Translations under genes and position numbers: made by a program | Assembly: GCA_035714085.1 (NCBI GenBank) | Contig: DASTMP010000131.1 | Coordinates: 1-64,000, forward strand | DNA length: 64,000 nucleotides | Reading direction: 5' to 3' | Source: JAJVID01 sp035714085 | Lineage (GTDB): Bacteria > Acidobacteriota > Blastocatellia > RBC074 | Notes under the pieces: model-generated | What the model saw: only the letters and a program-made list of their open reading frames with translations | Told to the model about the DNA's origin: nothing | Database searches by the model: none | Shown: positions 1 through 12,211 of the stretch, one piece after another | Numbering within the stretch: position 1 is the stretch's first letter | Layout of the letters: each line of letters starts with the position of its first letter

Positions 1-506
1 AGCCTCAGCAGGCCGAAGTTCGAGCGCGGGTGGACGGCGGTGATCGTGGCGACGCGCCCGTGCGAACGATGGAACTCCAGCAGCGCATGCAAATCGACGT
101 CGGCCAGTCCGTCGCCGTATGTCACGCAGAACGTCTCGTCGTCGCCGACGTATCGCTCGACGCGTTTGACGCGGCCTCCGGTGTCGGTGTCGAGGCCGGT
201 GTCGGAAAATGTGACGCGCCAGTCTTCGCTGATCGAACCGCTCTTGCGCAATTGATAATCACCCGCCTTACCCATCTCAAGCGTGAAATCGGAATAGAGC
301 CAGTGGTGTTCGAGGAAGTAGCGTTTGATCGCGTCGCCGAGATAGCCCAGGCAGAGGACGAAATCGTTCAGCCCGTGATGGGCGTAGATTTTCATCAAAT
401 GCCAGAGCACGGGACGGCCGCCGATCTCGATCAGGGCTTTAGGCGCGGACGCGCCGTGTTCGCCTAAACGCGTCCCTCGTCCGCCGCATAGGATGACTGT
501 CTTCAT
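1..506 (-). CDS. rfbF: Glucose-1-phosphate cytidylyltransferase-like nucleotidyltransferase (partial, 3' end outside window)
   Basis: The reading frame begins with ATG at 506 and stays open to the window edge, giving 168 residues without a stop. The protein starts MKTVILCGGRGTRLGEHG, the nucleotidyltransferase signature (GGxGTRL), followed by PKALIEIGGRPVLWHLMKIY and later the TYGDGLADVD stretch, which is typical of RfbF-type enzymes that make CDP-glucose from CTP and glucose-1-phosphate for deoxysugar synthesis. The start overlaps the stop of the upstream hydrolase by one base (TGATG), so the two are probably translationally coupled. The substrate assignment is by motif resemblance; another NDP-sugar pyrophosphorylase is possible. 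Confidence 0.8.
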   Translation of the reverse strand, partial: MKTVILCGGRGTRLGEHGASAPKALIEIGGRPVLWHLMKIYAHHGLNDFVLCLGYLGDAIKRYFLEHHWLYSDFTLEMGKAGDYQLRKSGSISEDWRVTFSDTGLDTDTGGRVKRVERYVGDDETFCVTYGDGLADVDLHALLEFHRSHGRVATITAVHPRSNFGLLR

Positions 507-1477
507 CAGTTGTTCGCGATGTGGTTTGAAGGCGTAGTCAGCGACGTGACAAAGCCTTTGACTTCGCCCGCGAAACGTCCAGGCATTTCCGCCTGCGGGA
601 TGTGCCCGCATTTGTCGAACACGTCCAGCCGCGAACCGGCGATCAGCGAGTTCAACCGCCGCCCAGCTTCGAGCGGGATGAGTTCATCTTCGGCGCCCCA
701 GACGATCAGGGTCGGCTGCTTGATCTTGTTGATCTCAGGCTCGATCGGACCAATCGCGCCTTGCGCGCGCGCAAGGAACGCCGCGTGTTGCCCGTCGCGC
801 GTTTTCAATATGCGGTAATAGGCCGCGACCTGTTCGTCGGTTACAATCGACTTGTCGTAAAAGCACTGGCGCAGGCCGTCGCGCACCAGCGAGTCGGAAG
901 TCAGCGCCAGGGCGGTAAGCGCCGGGCCGATCACCGGCCACTCGGCCACGCCGGGCGTGACCGAACCGCCGCCGCTGACCTTGACGCCCGAGCTGTCGAC
1001 CAGGATCAGCGCCGAAACGCGGTCGGGGCGCCTGACCGCCGCGTTCATCGAAACCTCGCCGCCCATCGAATTGCCGCAGAGAATCGCCTGGTCAATTTTC
1101 AGATTATCGAGAAGCCGGATCACCAAATCCCCCTGCGCGCGCCGCGTGTAATCGCCATCGGGCTTGCCCGAAAAGCCGAAGCCTTTCAGATCAACCGCGA
1201 TTACGCGAAACTGCTGGGAGAGCGGATCGAAGACGTCTTTCCATGCGTAGGTCGACGCCGTGTAGCCGTGAATCAACACGAGCGGCTCGCCCGCGCCTTT
1301 CTCCTGGTAATGAATCCGCACGCCGTCGACGTCAGCGAAGTGGCTGTAAGCGGCGTTGGGCAGCGTCGCGCGCGCCTCGTCGAAGTTGGCGTCGGAGGGG
1401 CGCGCGAACCAGAAGATCGTAAAAGCGATGAGGAGGATTGCAATCAGCGCAAGCGCGTAACGAATAAACTTTTTCAT
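506..1477 (-). CDS. Membrane-anchored alpha/beta hydrolase
   Basis: This is a 323-residue alpha/beta-hydrolase-fold protein. It opens with MKKFIRYALALIAILLIAF, a signal anchor that places the enzyme outside or on the inner membrane. The oxyanion HG motif (LIHGYT), the nucleophile elbow GNSMGG (Ser about 137), an acid in WGAEDEL and a His in CGHIPQ form a complete triad. The ATG at 1477 is chosen because GAGG lies eight bases upstream; a TTG at 1489 would add MRPP and overlap the preceding stop. It sits between another alpha/beta hydrolase and the cytidylyltransferase on the same strand. The substrate is unknown; the fold covers esterases, C-C hydrolases and epoxide hydrolases. Confidence 0.85.
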   Translation of the reverse strand: MKKFIRYALALIAILLIAFTIFWFARPSDANFDEARATLPNAAYSHFADVDGVRIHYQEKGAGEPLVLIHGYTASTYAWKDVFDPLSQQFRVIAVDLKGFGFSGKPDGDYTRRAQGDLVIRLLDNLKIDQAILCGNSMGGEVSMNAAVRRPDRVSALILVDSSGVKVSGGGSVTPGVAEWPVIGPALTALALTSDSLVRDGLRQCFYDKSIVTDEQVAAYYRILKTRDGQHAAFLARAQGAIGPIEPEINKIKQPTLIVWGAEDELIPLEAGRRLNSLIAGSRLDVFDKCGHIPQAEMPGRFAGEVKGFVTSLTTPSNHIANN

Positions 1478-1485
1478 CGGCGGCC

Positions 1486-2370
1486 TCAATACTTGATCAG
1501 CTTGTTCTTCTTCAGGAATGCGAGAACCGTGTCATTGAACTTTTGCGGCTCGTCCATCATCAGGAAATGGCTGACGCCTTCCCACATCTGGTAATCGATG
1601 TCGGGGACGAGTTCGCGGACGAATTTTTCATATTCGGGGTTCCACTGGGGCTGTTTAGCCATCACGGCCAGCGTGGGCGCTTTGATCTTGTCTTCCTTCC
1701 AGATCGTCTCATCCATCATTGCGTCAAACGCGCCGACCATCACGTGCTGTGGCGTGCTCATCATCGTATCTCTGATCTCTTCCAGGTTCTTTTTGTCCTT
1801 TACGCTTTGCGCTATGAACCCGATCATCCGTTCGGCCTGCTCCTTGTAATTCGGCCCGCGCAACGGATCCACAAATTGCTTCATCTGTTCAGGGGATCCG
1901 AAGCCGCGCAGGTTCCCGTCGACGATCACCAGCGCGAGCGTCTTATTCGGATACTTGCGATAAAACTGGCGGATGACTGGAGTTCCCATGCTGTGACCGA
2001 TGAGCGTGACGCGCTCGACGCCCGCGTCCTGTAACACGGCGTCAATCGCTCGCGCGAACAGATCCATCGAATAAGTGATTTGCGGCTTGTCGCTCTCGCC
2101 GTGACCGGGCAGGTCAATCGCGATCACGCGCGATTGATTAACGAATGCCGGAATGTTCGCCTTCCAGTACTTCAGACTGCACGACCATCCGTGTATGAAA
2201 ACGACCGCCTCCTTGCCTTCGCCGTAATTCTGGTAATGCACGCGCATCGTCTCCAGCTTGGCGAACCGATCCTGCGGCGGCGTCTCCTTCACTTGTGATA
2301 ACGCAATGAAAGGGAAGACGGCGATCACGAACAGCGAAATGATGATGCGGCGAGAAAAGCTTGTTGTCAT
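1486..2370 (-). CDS. Secreted alpha/beta hydrolase
   Basis: This 294-residue alpha/beta hydrolase has an N-terminal signal peptide (FSRRIIISLFVIAVFPFIAL) ending near SQ. The oxyanion motif FIHGW, the nucleophile elbow GHSMG (Ser about 127) and a C-terminal His in WEGVSHF are present. Where relatives carry a WGxxD acid, this protein reads AVMAKQPQWN, so the canonical Asp is not obvious and may be supplied elsewhere. The ATG at 2370 is preceded by GAGGGG seven bases upstream, which decides it over an upstream in-frame start at 2394. It is followed after eight bases by the second hydrolase, so the two are probably one transcription unit. The substrate is unknown. Confidence 0.83.
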   Translation of the reverse strand: MTTSFSRRIIISLFVIAVFPFIALSQVKETPPQDRFAKLETMRVHYQNYGEGKEAVVFIHGWSCSLKYWKANIPAFVNQSRVIAIDLPGHGESDKPQITYSMDLFARAIDAVLQDAGVERVTLIGHSMGTPVIRQFYRKYPNKTLALVIVDGNLRGFGSPEQMKQFVDPLRGPNYKEQAERMIGFIAQSVKDKKNLEEIRDTMMSTPQHVMVGAFDAMMDETIWKEDKIKAPTLAVMAKQPQWNPEYEKFVRELVPDIDYQMWEGVSHFLMMDEPQKFNDTVLAFLKKNKLIKY

Positions 2371-2388
2371 AAACTGCCCCTCAGAAAT

Positions 2389-2494
2389 AACCACGAAGAA
2401 ACGAAGAACACGAAGGAAGAATGGAAGAAATCTTCGTGTTCTTCGTTTCTTCGTGGTTGGTTTTTATTCTTTTCCGGCGTCGCAACGCGACATG
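2389..2494. repeat. Hairpin repeat with ACGAAGA-type tandem arms, copy 1
   Basis: Two perfect 27-base inverted arms (2389-2415 and 2432-2458) are built from repeated ACGAAG-like units. Beyond the right arm, a further segment to 2494 contains a small GTCGC/GCGAC stem. The same arms and the same flank recur, in inverted orientation, at 12065-12173. It lies between the hydrolase start and the glycosyltransferase stop, and could act as an RNA hairpin between the two cistrons. Confidence 0.9.
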
Positions 2495-2507
2495 AACGCT
2501 CCTATGG

Positions 2508-3275
<768 letters not shown>

Positions 3276-3289
3276 CGGCGTTCGACAGC

Positions 3290-6115
<2,826 letters not shown>

Positions 6116-6306
6116 ACGGATAATTGCGAATATATTTATATCTTGTAAGGGAAACGTCGATTTTAGATGACGCGGTGGGCGCGCGCAAGATGGCGCAGCG
6201 ACGCGCGTAAGCAAGGACATTAGATTGACGTTTAGTGTCTGACGCCTTATGTCCGGCAGGAAAATGTGACAGCGATATTATGAAACCGCGCCGGTTCAGG
6301 CATCTG

Positions 6307-6861
6307 TTAGCCGGCGTCCGTTGACACGATATCCAATATCAATCGCGCTCTGCGCTCTACCGACACGAGAGGCAGTTCAATCAGTGAATACCCGGCGGAT
6401 TTATACGTGAGCGTCATCGCATCGTATGTGGCTATGGCTTCTCGGAATGTCTGCTTGCGCTCCGAGTCATTCAAATAGATTTCTTCCCATGGCGGCGCGA
6501 TGAATACCCGGCGATTGTACCGGTAGCGCTTGATCGCCTGATAGAGATGCTCATCGTCCTCCAACCCTGTCAGCCGTGAATAACCGAGCGCGTCCACAAT
6601 TCCGCGGTCGAAGATAACGACCTCTGACCTCTCCATGTTGGAGCGGTATGCTTGCAGGTCACGAGAGAGCATCAATTCGCGGAAATTTCGGGGATCGATC
6701 CATGGGACTGCCCGTCCTCCGATAAGCGTTTGTTCCTGGATAATTTCGCGCCCCGCCTCCGGGATGCAGTGAAGGCCACGACGCGCCAAGGCATTAACAA
6801 CGCTGGTCTTCCCCGATCCCGGGCCGCCAGTTAGCACGAAAAAATTGTCTTTCTCCACCAT
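6307..6861 (-). CDS. AAA_28-type P-loop ATPase/kinase-like protein
   Basis: This 184-residue single-domain NTPase has Walker A GGPGSGKTSV at about residues 12-21. A Walker-B-like VVIFDRGIVDAL follows, and then an RYRYNRRVFIAPPWEEIY segment. This arrangement matches the predicted ATPase family AAA_28 (NadR/Ttd14-like), whose members are thought to be small-molecule kinases or nucleotide-binding regulators. The ATG at 6861 gives MVEKDNFFVLTGGPG; a TTG at 6882 would extend it by seven residues. It stands alone between uvrA and an NTF2-like gene, so context gives no substrate. Confidence 0.75.
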   Translation of the reverse strand: MVEKDNFFVLTGGPGSGKTSVVNALARRGLHCIPEAGREIIQEQTLIGGRAVPWIDPRNFRELMLSRDLQAYRSNMERSEVVIFDRGIVDALGYSRLTGLEDDEHLYQAIKRYRYNRRVFIAPPWEEIYLNDSERKQTFREAIATYDAMTLTYKSAGYSLIELPLVSVERRARLILDIVSTDAG

Positions 6862-6952
6862 CAAAATTATGCCTTTGATCAAATGAGTTTATGGCCTCCC
6901 GCGCGAATCTGGCGAGAATCGCCGATATGTCGAATACAAGCCTGGGCGAGGC

Positions 6953-7402
6953 TTAGTCATTTGCAGGCAATAAACCTAAATCATGCGCTCTCTGCATCAA
7001 GTCCTGGTGGTCGAGTTGAAACACGATCTGCAGCGAAGATTCTTCCTGACATAAAATGTAGGTTGCTGAGGTTTCGGCGACTATTGGTTGTTCCGCTCCT
7101 TTTTCAAATCGCATATTCCAATATGCCTTGACCATCACATAGTTGTCATCCAATCGAGTTTCTTCGAGCGACTGGATTGTTGAAGAAGTTAGACCGACTG
7201 TTTTGAAAAACCACCGCCGTTTTGGAAGCGCCTTGAGGAAGTCCCCCTTTTTGACAGTTTGCGCTCCTTGTGGACCGGCAAACATAAATGAATCGCTGTA
7301 TCGCGATGCGATAAGTTCCAGGCCATCTTCCGAATCGGACGCATTAACGTTTCTCTCGTAGTCTTCAAAGAACTTTCTGACGACATCGCTTACCTGTTTC
7401 AT
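6953..7402 (-). CDS. NTF2-like/SnoaL-like protein
   Basis: This 149-residue cytoplasmic protein has no signal peptide. The layout, an N-terminal helix (VVRKFFEDYERNVNASD), a central YSDSFMFAGPQG segment and later beta strands with ALPKRRWFF and VMVKAYWNMRF, resembles the NTF2-like cone fold (DUF4440/SnoaL). Members act as small enzymes or ligand-binding subunits. The ATG at 7402 has GAGGGG six bases upstream. The gene is monocistronic as far as can be seen. Function is unknown; the fold assignment is by pattern only. Confidence 0.65.
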   Translation of the reverse strand: MKQVSDVVRKFFEDYERNVNASDSEDGLELIASRYSDSFMFAGPQGAQTVKKGDFLKALPKRRWFFKTVGLTSSTIQSLEETRLDDNYVMVKAYWNMRFEKGAEQPIVAETSATYILCQEESSLQIVFQLDHQDLMQRAHDLGLLPAND

Positions 7403-7419
7403 GATAGCCCCTCGGAAAA

Positions 7420-7459
7420 GCGCTAGGTAGTAACGACTTTAGTCGTTACTACCTAGCGC
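7420..7459. terminator. Perfect 19-bp inverted repeat (stem-loop)
   Basis: Arms 7420-7438 and 7441-7459 are exactly complementary with a two-base spacer. The element lies between the stop of the TonB-dependent receptor gene (minus strand) and the start of the next minus-strand gene. It could end the receptor transcript or be a dispersed palindrome; no U-tract follows. Confidence 0.6.
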
Positions 7460-7483
7460 GCTTGATTTGATATCGCAGTCGAA

Positions 7484-10400
7484 TCAGAACAACAGCTTCA
7501 ACCCGAACTGAATGCGTCGCGGGCTGTCGGCCGAAACGAGTCTGCCGAACGAAGGCGAGCCGACGAAGTTATCCGGCAGGCCGAAGTTCGGATGGTTGAA
7601 TAGATTGAAGAATTCGGTGCGGAATTGGATCGTCGCGGCTTCGCGGATCGCGGTGTTCTTGACCAGCGAGAGGTTGACGTTCTTGTAACTCGGCCCGTCG
7701 AGGATGTTGCGGCCCGAATTGCCGAAACTGCCGAACGGGGGAATGGAGAAGGCCGCCGTGTTGAACCACTGATCCGGAGTCGGGTTATCCAATTTGGCCT
7801 GACCAATCAGGTTGGGGCGGTCGTTGCCCAGAAAACCGAGGCTCGAGATGCCGGTGTTACTGTTGTCGAATTCGGGCAGGAGCGCGACCGTGAACGGGCG
7901 ACCCGTTTGCAAAGTGATCACGCCGTAAGTCTGCCAGCCGCTGAGCAGTGACGTGGCGAGACCTGAATTGCCGAGCAGGCTCTTTCCTTTCCCGAACGGC
8001 AGGTCGTAGGAATAACTCAGCGAGAAGCGATGACGCACGTCGAAACCGGATCGCCCGCGCTCGGCGCTCAGGTCAAAGCTGTTCTGCGGATAGTTCGGAT
8101 CGCCCGCGCTGGAAAAGATGCCAGAGGCGTTGTCAATCGACTTGCCGTAGGTGTAAGCGCCGAGCAACGCGAGGCCGAAGGCCAAGCGCTGCTGCAGTCG
8201 AGCCTGGAGGCTGTGATAGTTGGAAGCGGCGCTTCCTTCCTGCTGCGTGATCTCGCCGAAGAGCGGATTGGGAGGCAGGTTGGGCATTTGTGGGCTGGCC
8301 TGCGGTTGATTGATGTCGCGCGCGGCCAGCAGCTTCGCGCCCTTCGATCCGACGTAAGCCAGCTCGGCCACGAGATTTCTGCCTAGCTGCCGCTGCACAC
8401 TCAGATTCCAGTGCTGCGTGTACGACGTGCGCAGGTTGCGGTCGAAGGCGAAGGCCGAGGGCGGCGACTGGCTCGGCGTGTTGAATGGGAACGGATTGAA
8501 GATCGTCAACGGCGCCTGCTGCGATTGGAAATAGAAGCGGAAATCGTAGAAAGGCGCGTTGAAGTAAAGCCCTTCGCCCGGCGCGAGCGGCGACTGATCG
8601 TAATAAACGCCATATCCCGCGCGGACCACCGTCGCGCTCTCTTTACCCAACGCCCAGGCCAGGGCGACGCGCGGGGCGAAATTATTCTTGTCCGATTGGT
8701 AGCCGGCGCGAGGAACGCCGTTTGTTCCCACCTGAACCAGAGTTCCCGTCGCGGGATCATAAATATTGGCGCGGTCTTCGGTGTCTACGGGCGGCGAGTT
8801 ATATTCGTAGCGCAGTCCCACCGAGAGCGTCAGTTGCGGCCTGACTCGGATGCTGTCATTGACGAAGAAGTTATAGCTTTCGGTCCGCAGATGTTGATGA
8901 TTGTCCAGCCGCGCGCCTCCGGTGACCAGCGGCAATCCGAGCAGCAGATTGGCAAGCGCATTACCTGTGATGAACGGGATAACCGCCGGCGTTCCGTCGG
9001 GCAGCCTGAAGGAGACCTGCGATGGGAAAGTGAGCAGGCCGCGCGATTGCACGTCGCGGAAGGCGTTCTGCTGCGCGTATTGGAAGTTGAATCCGAATTT
9101 GAGCAAATGAGCGCCGCGAGAGTAGGTCGCCGTGTCGAGGGCCTGATAGTTGTTAGTGGTTCCGTTCTGCGGGTTGTTGTATTCGTGACCCAGAGGCGAA
9201 AAGCCGGTGACGCGGATGAAGCTCAGACCGAAATCGCGCGGGTTGTTCGACAACTCAGGCAATCCGACCTGTTGATTGACGCTGACGCCGGGATTTTCGA
9301 CGAGCACCTGGTTGCTCACGCGGTTGTAGGCCACGCGCGCGTCGTTGATCAGTCGCGGCGAAAAGACGTGGGTTCCGCCGAGCATCACGTTCTGACCTCG
9401 CCTGAGAAGGCTGTTGCCGTAGCCGGGCACGAAGACCTGCGTCACGCCCGAAAAAGGCTCGAAGAGCGTTCGGTCGGCGAAGCTGTAGCGCGCCGAGAAC
9501 TGCGTGGCGGCGCTGTACGTGTGGTCGATGCGCGCGTCGAAGAGATCGTTGCGGTCGCGCTGAATCGGCGACGAGGCGAAATTCAGACCAGGAACGTTGC
9601 GGTTCGGCAGCGGATAGAGCGCGGCGATTTGCAAACCGATCGGGTTGAGAAAAAACTGCGGAATCTGGCCGCCAGGGAAAGGGAACTGTGTCCCGGGAAT
9701 GAGCGGAGACCCGGAAAGGCTCTGCGAAAAATCGCCCAAGCGCTCGCGCGCCGTCGGCACGTTGGCCAAGCGCGTTATGCCCTCGCGGAAGCGCGCGCCT
9801 TCATAATCGCCGAAGAAGAATGTGCGGTCTTTGACTATGGGACCGCCGAAGGAGAAGCCGAACTGGTTGCGCTGGTTCCGCGGATCGGGCTGATCAGCCG
9901 GAGCGAAATAGTTGCGCGCGTCGAGGACCTGGTTGCGCAGGAATTCATAGGCCGTTCCGTGAAATCCGTTTGTCCCCGACTTGAGCACGATGTTGACCTG
10001 AGCGCCGGCGCTGCGGCCGAACGAGGCGTCGTAGGCGCTAGTCAAAACCTCGAATTCGCGGATCGCGTCTACAGGCGGTTTGACGCCGAAGGTGTTGAGC
10101 TTCGGGTCGACGTTGTAGACGCCGTCGAGCAGGAAGTTGTTGGCGTCCTCGCGTGAGCCGTTGATGTTGAATGCGAAATCGCCTCGCACCGAGCCGGCGG
10201 AGCCTTGAGCGGGTGGCGCTGAGCCGGGAGTGAGCAGGCTCAACTCCAGAAAGTTCCGCCCGTCGAGCGGCAAGCCCGTCACCTGCCGGTTGTCGATCAC
10301 CGCGCCTTGTGACGCGCCTTCGTATTTCAACGCGGCGTCAGCGATGGTAATCGGGACAAGATCCCCGGGCGATACTTCCAACGTCACGTCCAGCCGCGCC

Positions 10401-10711
10401 TCCTGGTTGACCCGCACAACAAGCTTTTCAGAGGATTTATGGAATCCTTCCTTCTCGACCTCCAAGCGATAAGATCCCGGTCGTATCAGCGAGATCGTGA
10501 AATCGCCGTTCCCGTCGGTTTTCAGAGCACGGCTTTCATTCGTTCCCTCCTCGATCAGTTTCAATTGCGCTCCGGCGATAGAAGCGCCCTGAGGATCGGT
10601 GACGCGCCCGCGTATGGCTCCGCGATAGTTCTGAGCGAGCGCCGTAAGCGCAAAACTCGCTATGGCAAGAAGAAGTCCCAGGGCGATCCTAAAGGTGATT
10701 TTGGTCTGCAC
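7484..10711 (-). CDS. TonB-dependent receptor, Oar-like with N-terminal carboxypeptidase-regulatory-like domain
   Basis: This is a 1075-residue outer-membrane protein. A signal peptide (TFRIALGLLLAIASFALTAL, cut near AQ) precedes a CarboxypepD_reg-like beta-sandwich at about residues 30-120 (GAIRGRVTDPQGASIAGA). The plug domain follows (LPLDGRNFLELSLLTPGSAP; INGSREDANNFLLDGVYN), and then a long beta-barrel ending in Phe, as outer-membrane proteins do. Acidobacterial members import oligosaccharides or other large substrates using TonB energy. The start is GTG at 10711 with GAGG eight bases upstream. No partner lipoprotein is adjacent; the ligand is unknown. Confidence 0.93.
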   Translation of the reverse strand: MQTKITFRIALGLLLAIASFALTALAQNYRGAIRGRVTDPQGASIAGAQLKLIEEGTNESRALKTDGNGDFTISLIRPGSYRLEVEKEGFHKSSEKLVVRVNQEARLDVTLEVSPGDLVPITIADAALKYEGASQGAVIDNRQVTGLPLDGRNFLELSLLTPGSAPPAQGSAGSVRGDFAFNINGSREDANNFLLDGVYNVDPKLNTFGVKPPVDAIREFEVLTSAYDASFGRSAGAQVNIVLKSGTNGFHGTAYEFLRNQVLDARNYFAPADQPDPRNQRNQFGFSFGGPIVKDRTFFFGDYEGARFREGITRLANVPTARERLGDFSQSLSGSPLIPGTQFPFPGGQIPQFFLNPIGLQIAALYPLPNRNVPGLNFASSPIQRDRNDLFDARIDHTYSAATQFSARYSFADRTLFEPFSGVTQVFVPGYGNSLLRRGQNVMLGGTHVFSPRLINDARVAYNRVSNQVLVENPGVSVNQQVGLPELSNNPRDFGLSFIRVTGFSPLGHEYNNPQNGTTNNYQALDTATYSRGAHLLKFGFNFQYAQQNAFRDVQSRGLLTFPSQVSFRLPDGTPAVIPFITGNALANLLLGLPLVTGGARLDNHQHLRTESYNFFVNDSIRVRPQLTLSVGLRYEYNSPPVDTEDRANIYDPATGTLVQVGTNGVPRAGYQSDKNNFAPRVALAWALGKESATVVRAGYGVYYDQSPLAPGEGLYFNAPFYDFRFYFQSQQAPLTIFNPFPFNTPSQSPPSAFAFDRNLRTSYTQHWNLSVQRQLGRNLVAELAYVGSKGAKLLAARDINQPQASPQMPNLPPNPLFGEITQQEGSAASNYHSLQARLQQRLAFGLALLGAYTYGKSIDNASGIFSSAGDPNYPQNSFDLSAERGRSGFDVRHRFSLSYSYDLPFGKGKSLLGNSGLATSLLSGWQTYGVITLQTGRPFTVALLPEFDNSNTGISSLGFLGNDRPNLIGQAKLDNPTPDQWFNTAAFSIPPFGSFGNSGRNILDGPSYKNVNLSLVKNTAIREAATIQFRTEFFNLFNHPNFGLPDNFVGSPSFGRLVSADSPRRIQFGLKLLF

Positions 10712-11004
10712 GATTAAACCTCGTTTTGTTTTTATGACTTTTCGGGAAATGTTTTGAGAGTCAGCTTACGCCCGCGTTTCGGCGAAAGTTTCAGTCTTTA
10801 ATGTTGGATTCCGATCAACAGGAGCGAGGGCGACTCGATCAGTCGCTTATACGAGGTTTCATTGCGAACAGATGCGAAATGAATGTCACACCGACGACGG
10901 CCACATTGCAAGGCCCGCTAAAAACCGATACCCTGCCCCATATTTCAAACCCGACAATTTCGTCAACATCATCCCGACGCTCTTGTTATTTCTGAAAGGA
11001 GTCT
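10712..11004. other. Divergent intergenic region
   Basis: These 293 bases separate the receptor gene (minus) from the O-methyltransferase (plus), so promoters for both must lie here. I see no convincing -35/-10 pair, repeat or RNA gene. An AAAGGAG SD precedes the methyltransferase ATG. Confidence 0.5.
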
Positions 11005-12021
11005 ATGTCAGCGAAATCATCCAGGCCCTCGCCCGAACTCTTCTTCCGAAGCATCAACGGGTTTCAACATACGCGGGCGCTCGAAGGCGCGATTGAATTG
11101 GATGTCTTCACAGCGATCGCCGAAGGCAAGACGAGCGCAAAGGCGCTGGCGGAAAGCCGACAGGCTTCGGAGCGCGGGATGCGTATTCTGTGCGATTGCC
11201 TGACGGTCATGGGTTTTCTGACCAAGGCGGGCGGTAATTACGAATTGACGCCAGATTCGGCGATGTTTCTAGATAAGCGCTTACCGACTTATGTGGGCGG
11301 CACGGTCGAGTTTCTGCTCTCTCCGACCATTGAGCAGGCGTACAGAGATGTGACCGCCGCCGTGCGAAAAGGCGGAACGGTCCTTAACGATGAAGGCACG
11401 ATGTCGCCCGACCACCCGGTCTGGGTGAGGTTCGCGCGCGCAATGCAGCCGCTCGCTTTTGGAATGGCGCAAATGCTCACCGGACTGGTCAAACTCGACC
11501 CCGACAAAAAGGCGAAGGCGCTGGACATAGCGGCCAGCCATGGGATGTACGGTCTGGCGTTCGCGCGACAATATCCGAAATTGGAGGTCGTCGCGGTCGA
11601 TTGGGCGAACGTGCTCGAAGTCGGAAGGGAGAACGCCGAGAAGTTCGGCGTCGCCGATCGCTGGCGCGCGCTGCCGGGAAGCGCGTTCGACGCCGATTTC
11701 GGCAAAGACTATGACCTGGTCTTGATTCCGAACTTCTTACACCACTTCGACCCGCCGACCAACGAGAAGCTGATGCGAAAGATTCATGCGGCGCTCGTTG
11801 AAGGCGGGCGCGCAGTAACCGTCGAATTCGTTCCCGACGAAGACCGCGCGGGGCCGCAGCAGTCCGTCATGTTCGCGTTGAGCATGCTCGCGTCAACGGC
11901 CTGCGGAGACGCGTACACTTTCTCCGAATACGAGAAGATGTTCTCCAGCGCGGGATTCTCTCGCAACGAGTTGATCGAAATGCCAATGGGATTCCAGCGG
12001 CTGATCATTTCGTACAAGTAG
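11005..12021 (+). CDS. O-methyltransferase family 2 (dimerisation domain plus SAM-binding domain)
   Basis: This 338-residue protein has the two-part layout of plant-like/acyl-carrier O-methyltransferases. The N-terminal winged-helix dimerisation domain spans about residues 12-95 (FFRSINGFQHTRALEGAIEL). The Rossmann SAM domain begins at about 165; its glycine motif reads ALDIAASHGMYGL rather than the usual VDVGGGxG, and an acidic strand end VVAVDW follows. LIPNFLHHFDPP matches the substrate/SAM-proximal NxLHH motif. It transfers a methyl group from SAM to a small aromatic or polyketide-like substrate. It is a lone gene with a strong AAAGGAG SD. The substrate is unknown. Confidence 0.85.
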   Translation: MSAKSSRPSPELFFRSINGFQHTRALEGAIELDVFTAIAEGKTSAKALAESRQASERGMRILCDCLTVMGFLTKAGGNYELTPDSAMFLDKRLPTYVGGTVEFLLSPTIEQAYRDVTAAVRKGGTVLNDEGTMSPDHPVWVRFARAMQPLAFGMAQMLTGLVKLDPDKKAKALDIAASHGMYGLAFARQYPKLEVVAVDWANVLEVGRENAEKFGVADRWRALPGSAFDADFGKDYDLVLIPNFLHHFDPPTNEKLMRKIHAALVEGGRAVTVEFVPDEDRAGPQQSVMFALSMLASTACGDAYTFSEYEKMFSSAGFSRNELIEMPMGFQRLIISYK

Positions 12022-12064
12022 CCAATCACAAGGCGCGAATCCCGTCTCTTTTCCGAGAAGTTCA

Positions 12065-12173
12065 ACATGTCGCGTTGCGACGACCGGAAAAGAATGAAAA
12101 TCAACCACGAAGAACCGAAGAACACGAAGACTTTCTTCTGTTCTTTCTTCGTGTTCTTCGTTTCTTCATGGTT
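12065..12173. repeat. Hairpin repeat with ACGAAGA-type tandem arms, copy 2
   Basis: Inverted arms at 12103-12129 and 12147-12173 match those of the copy at 2389-2458 with two or three changes. The preceding 38 bases, containing a GTCGC/GCGAC mini-stem and CCGGAAAAGAAT, are also shared. The whole element therefore moved or was copied as a unit of about 105 bases. It lies between convergent genes (O-methyltransferase and tsaD) and may serve as a bidirectional terminator. Confidence 0.9.
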
Positions 12174-12211
12174 ATTTTCCGAAGGAGCCTTCATGTGAAT
12201 GTCGCGACGAC

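Noticed and set aside
6307..6861. Antiphage or toxin role for the P-loop ATPase
   Set aside because: No partner gene or defence context is nearby; only the AAA_28-type ATPase fold is supported.
8411..10156. Long open frame on the plus strand (about 580 codons) opposite the first TonB-dependent receptor
   Set aside because: Highly Arg/Val/Ala/Glu-rich with no domain; it mirrors the codon use of the real receptor gene, which has a signal peptide, plug and barrel.
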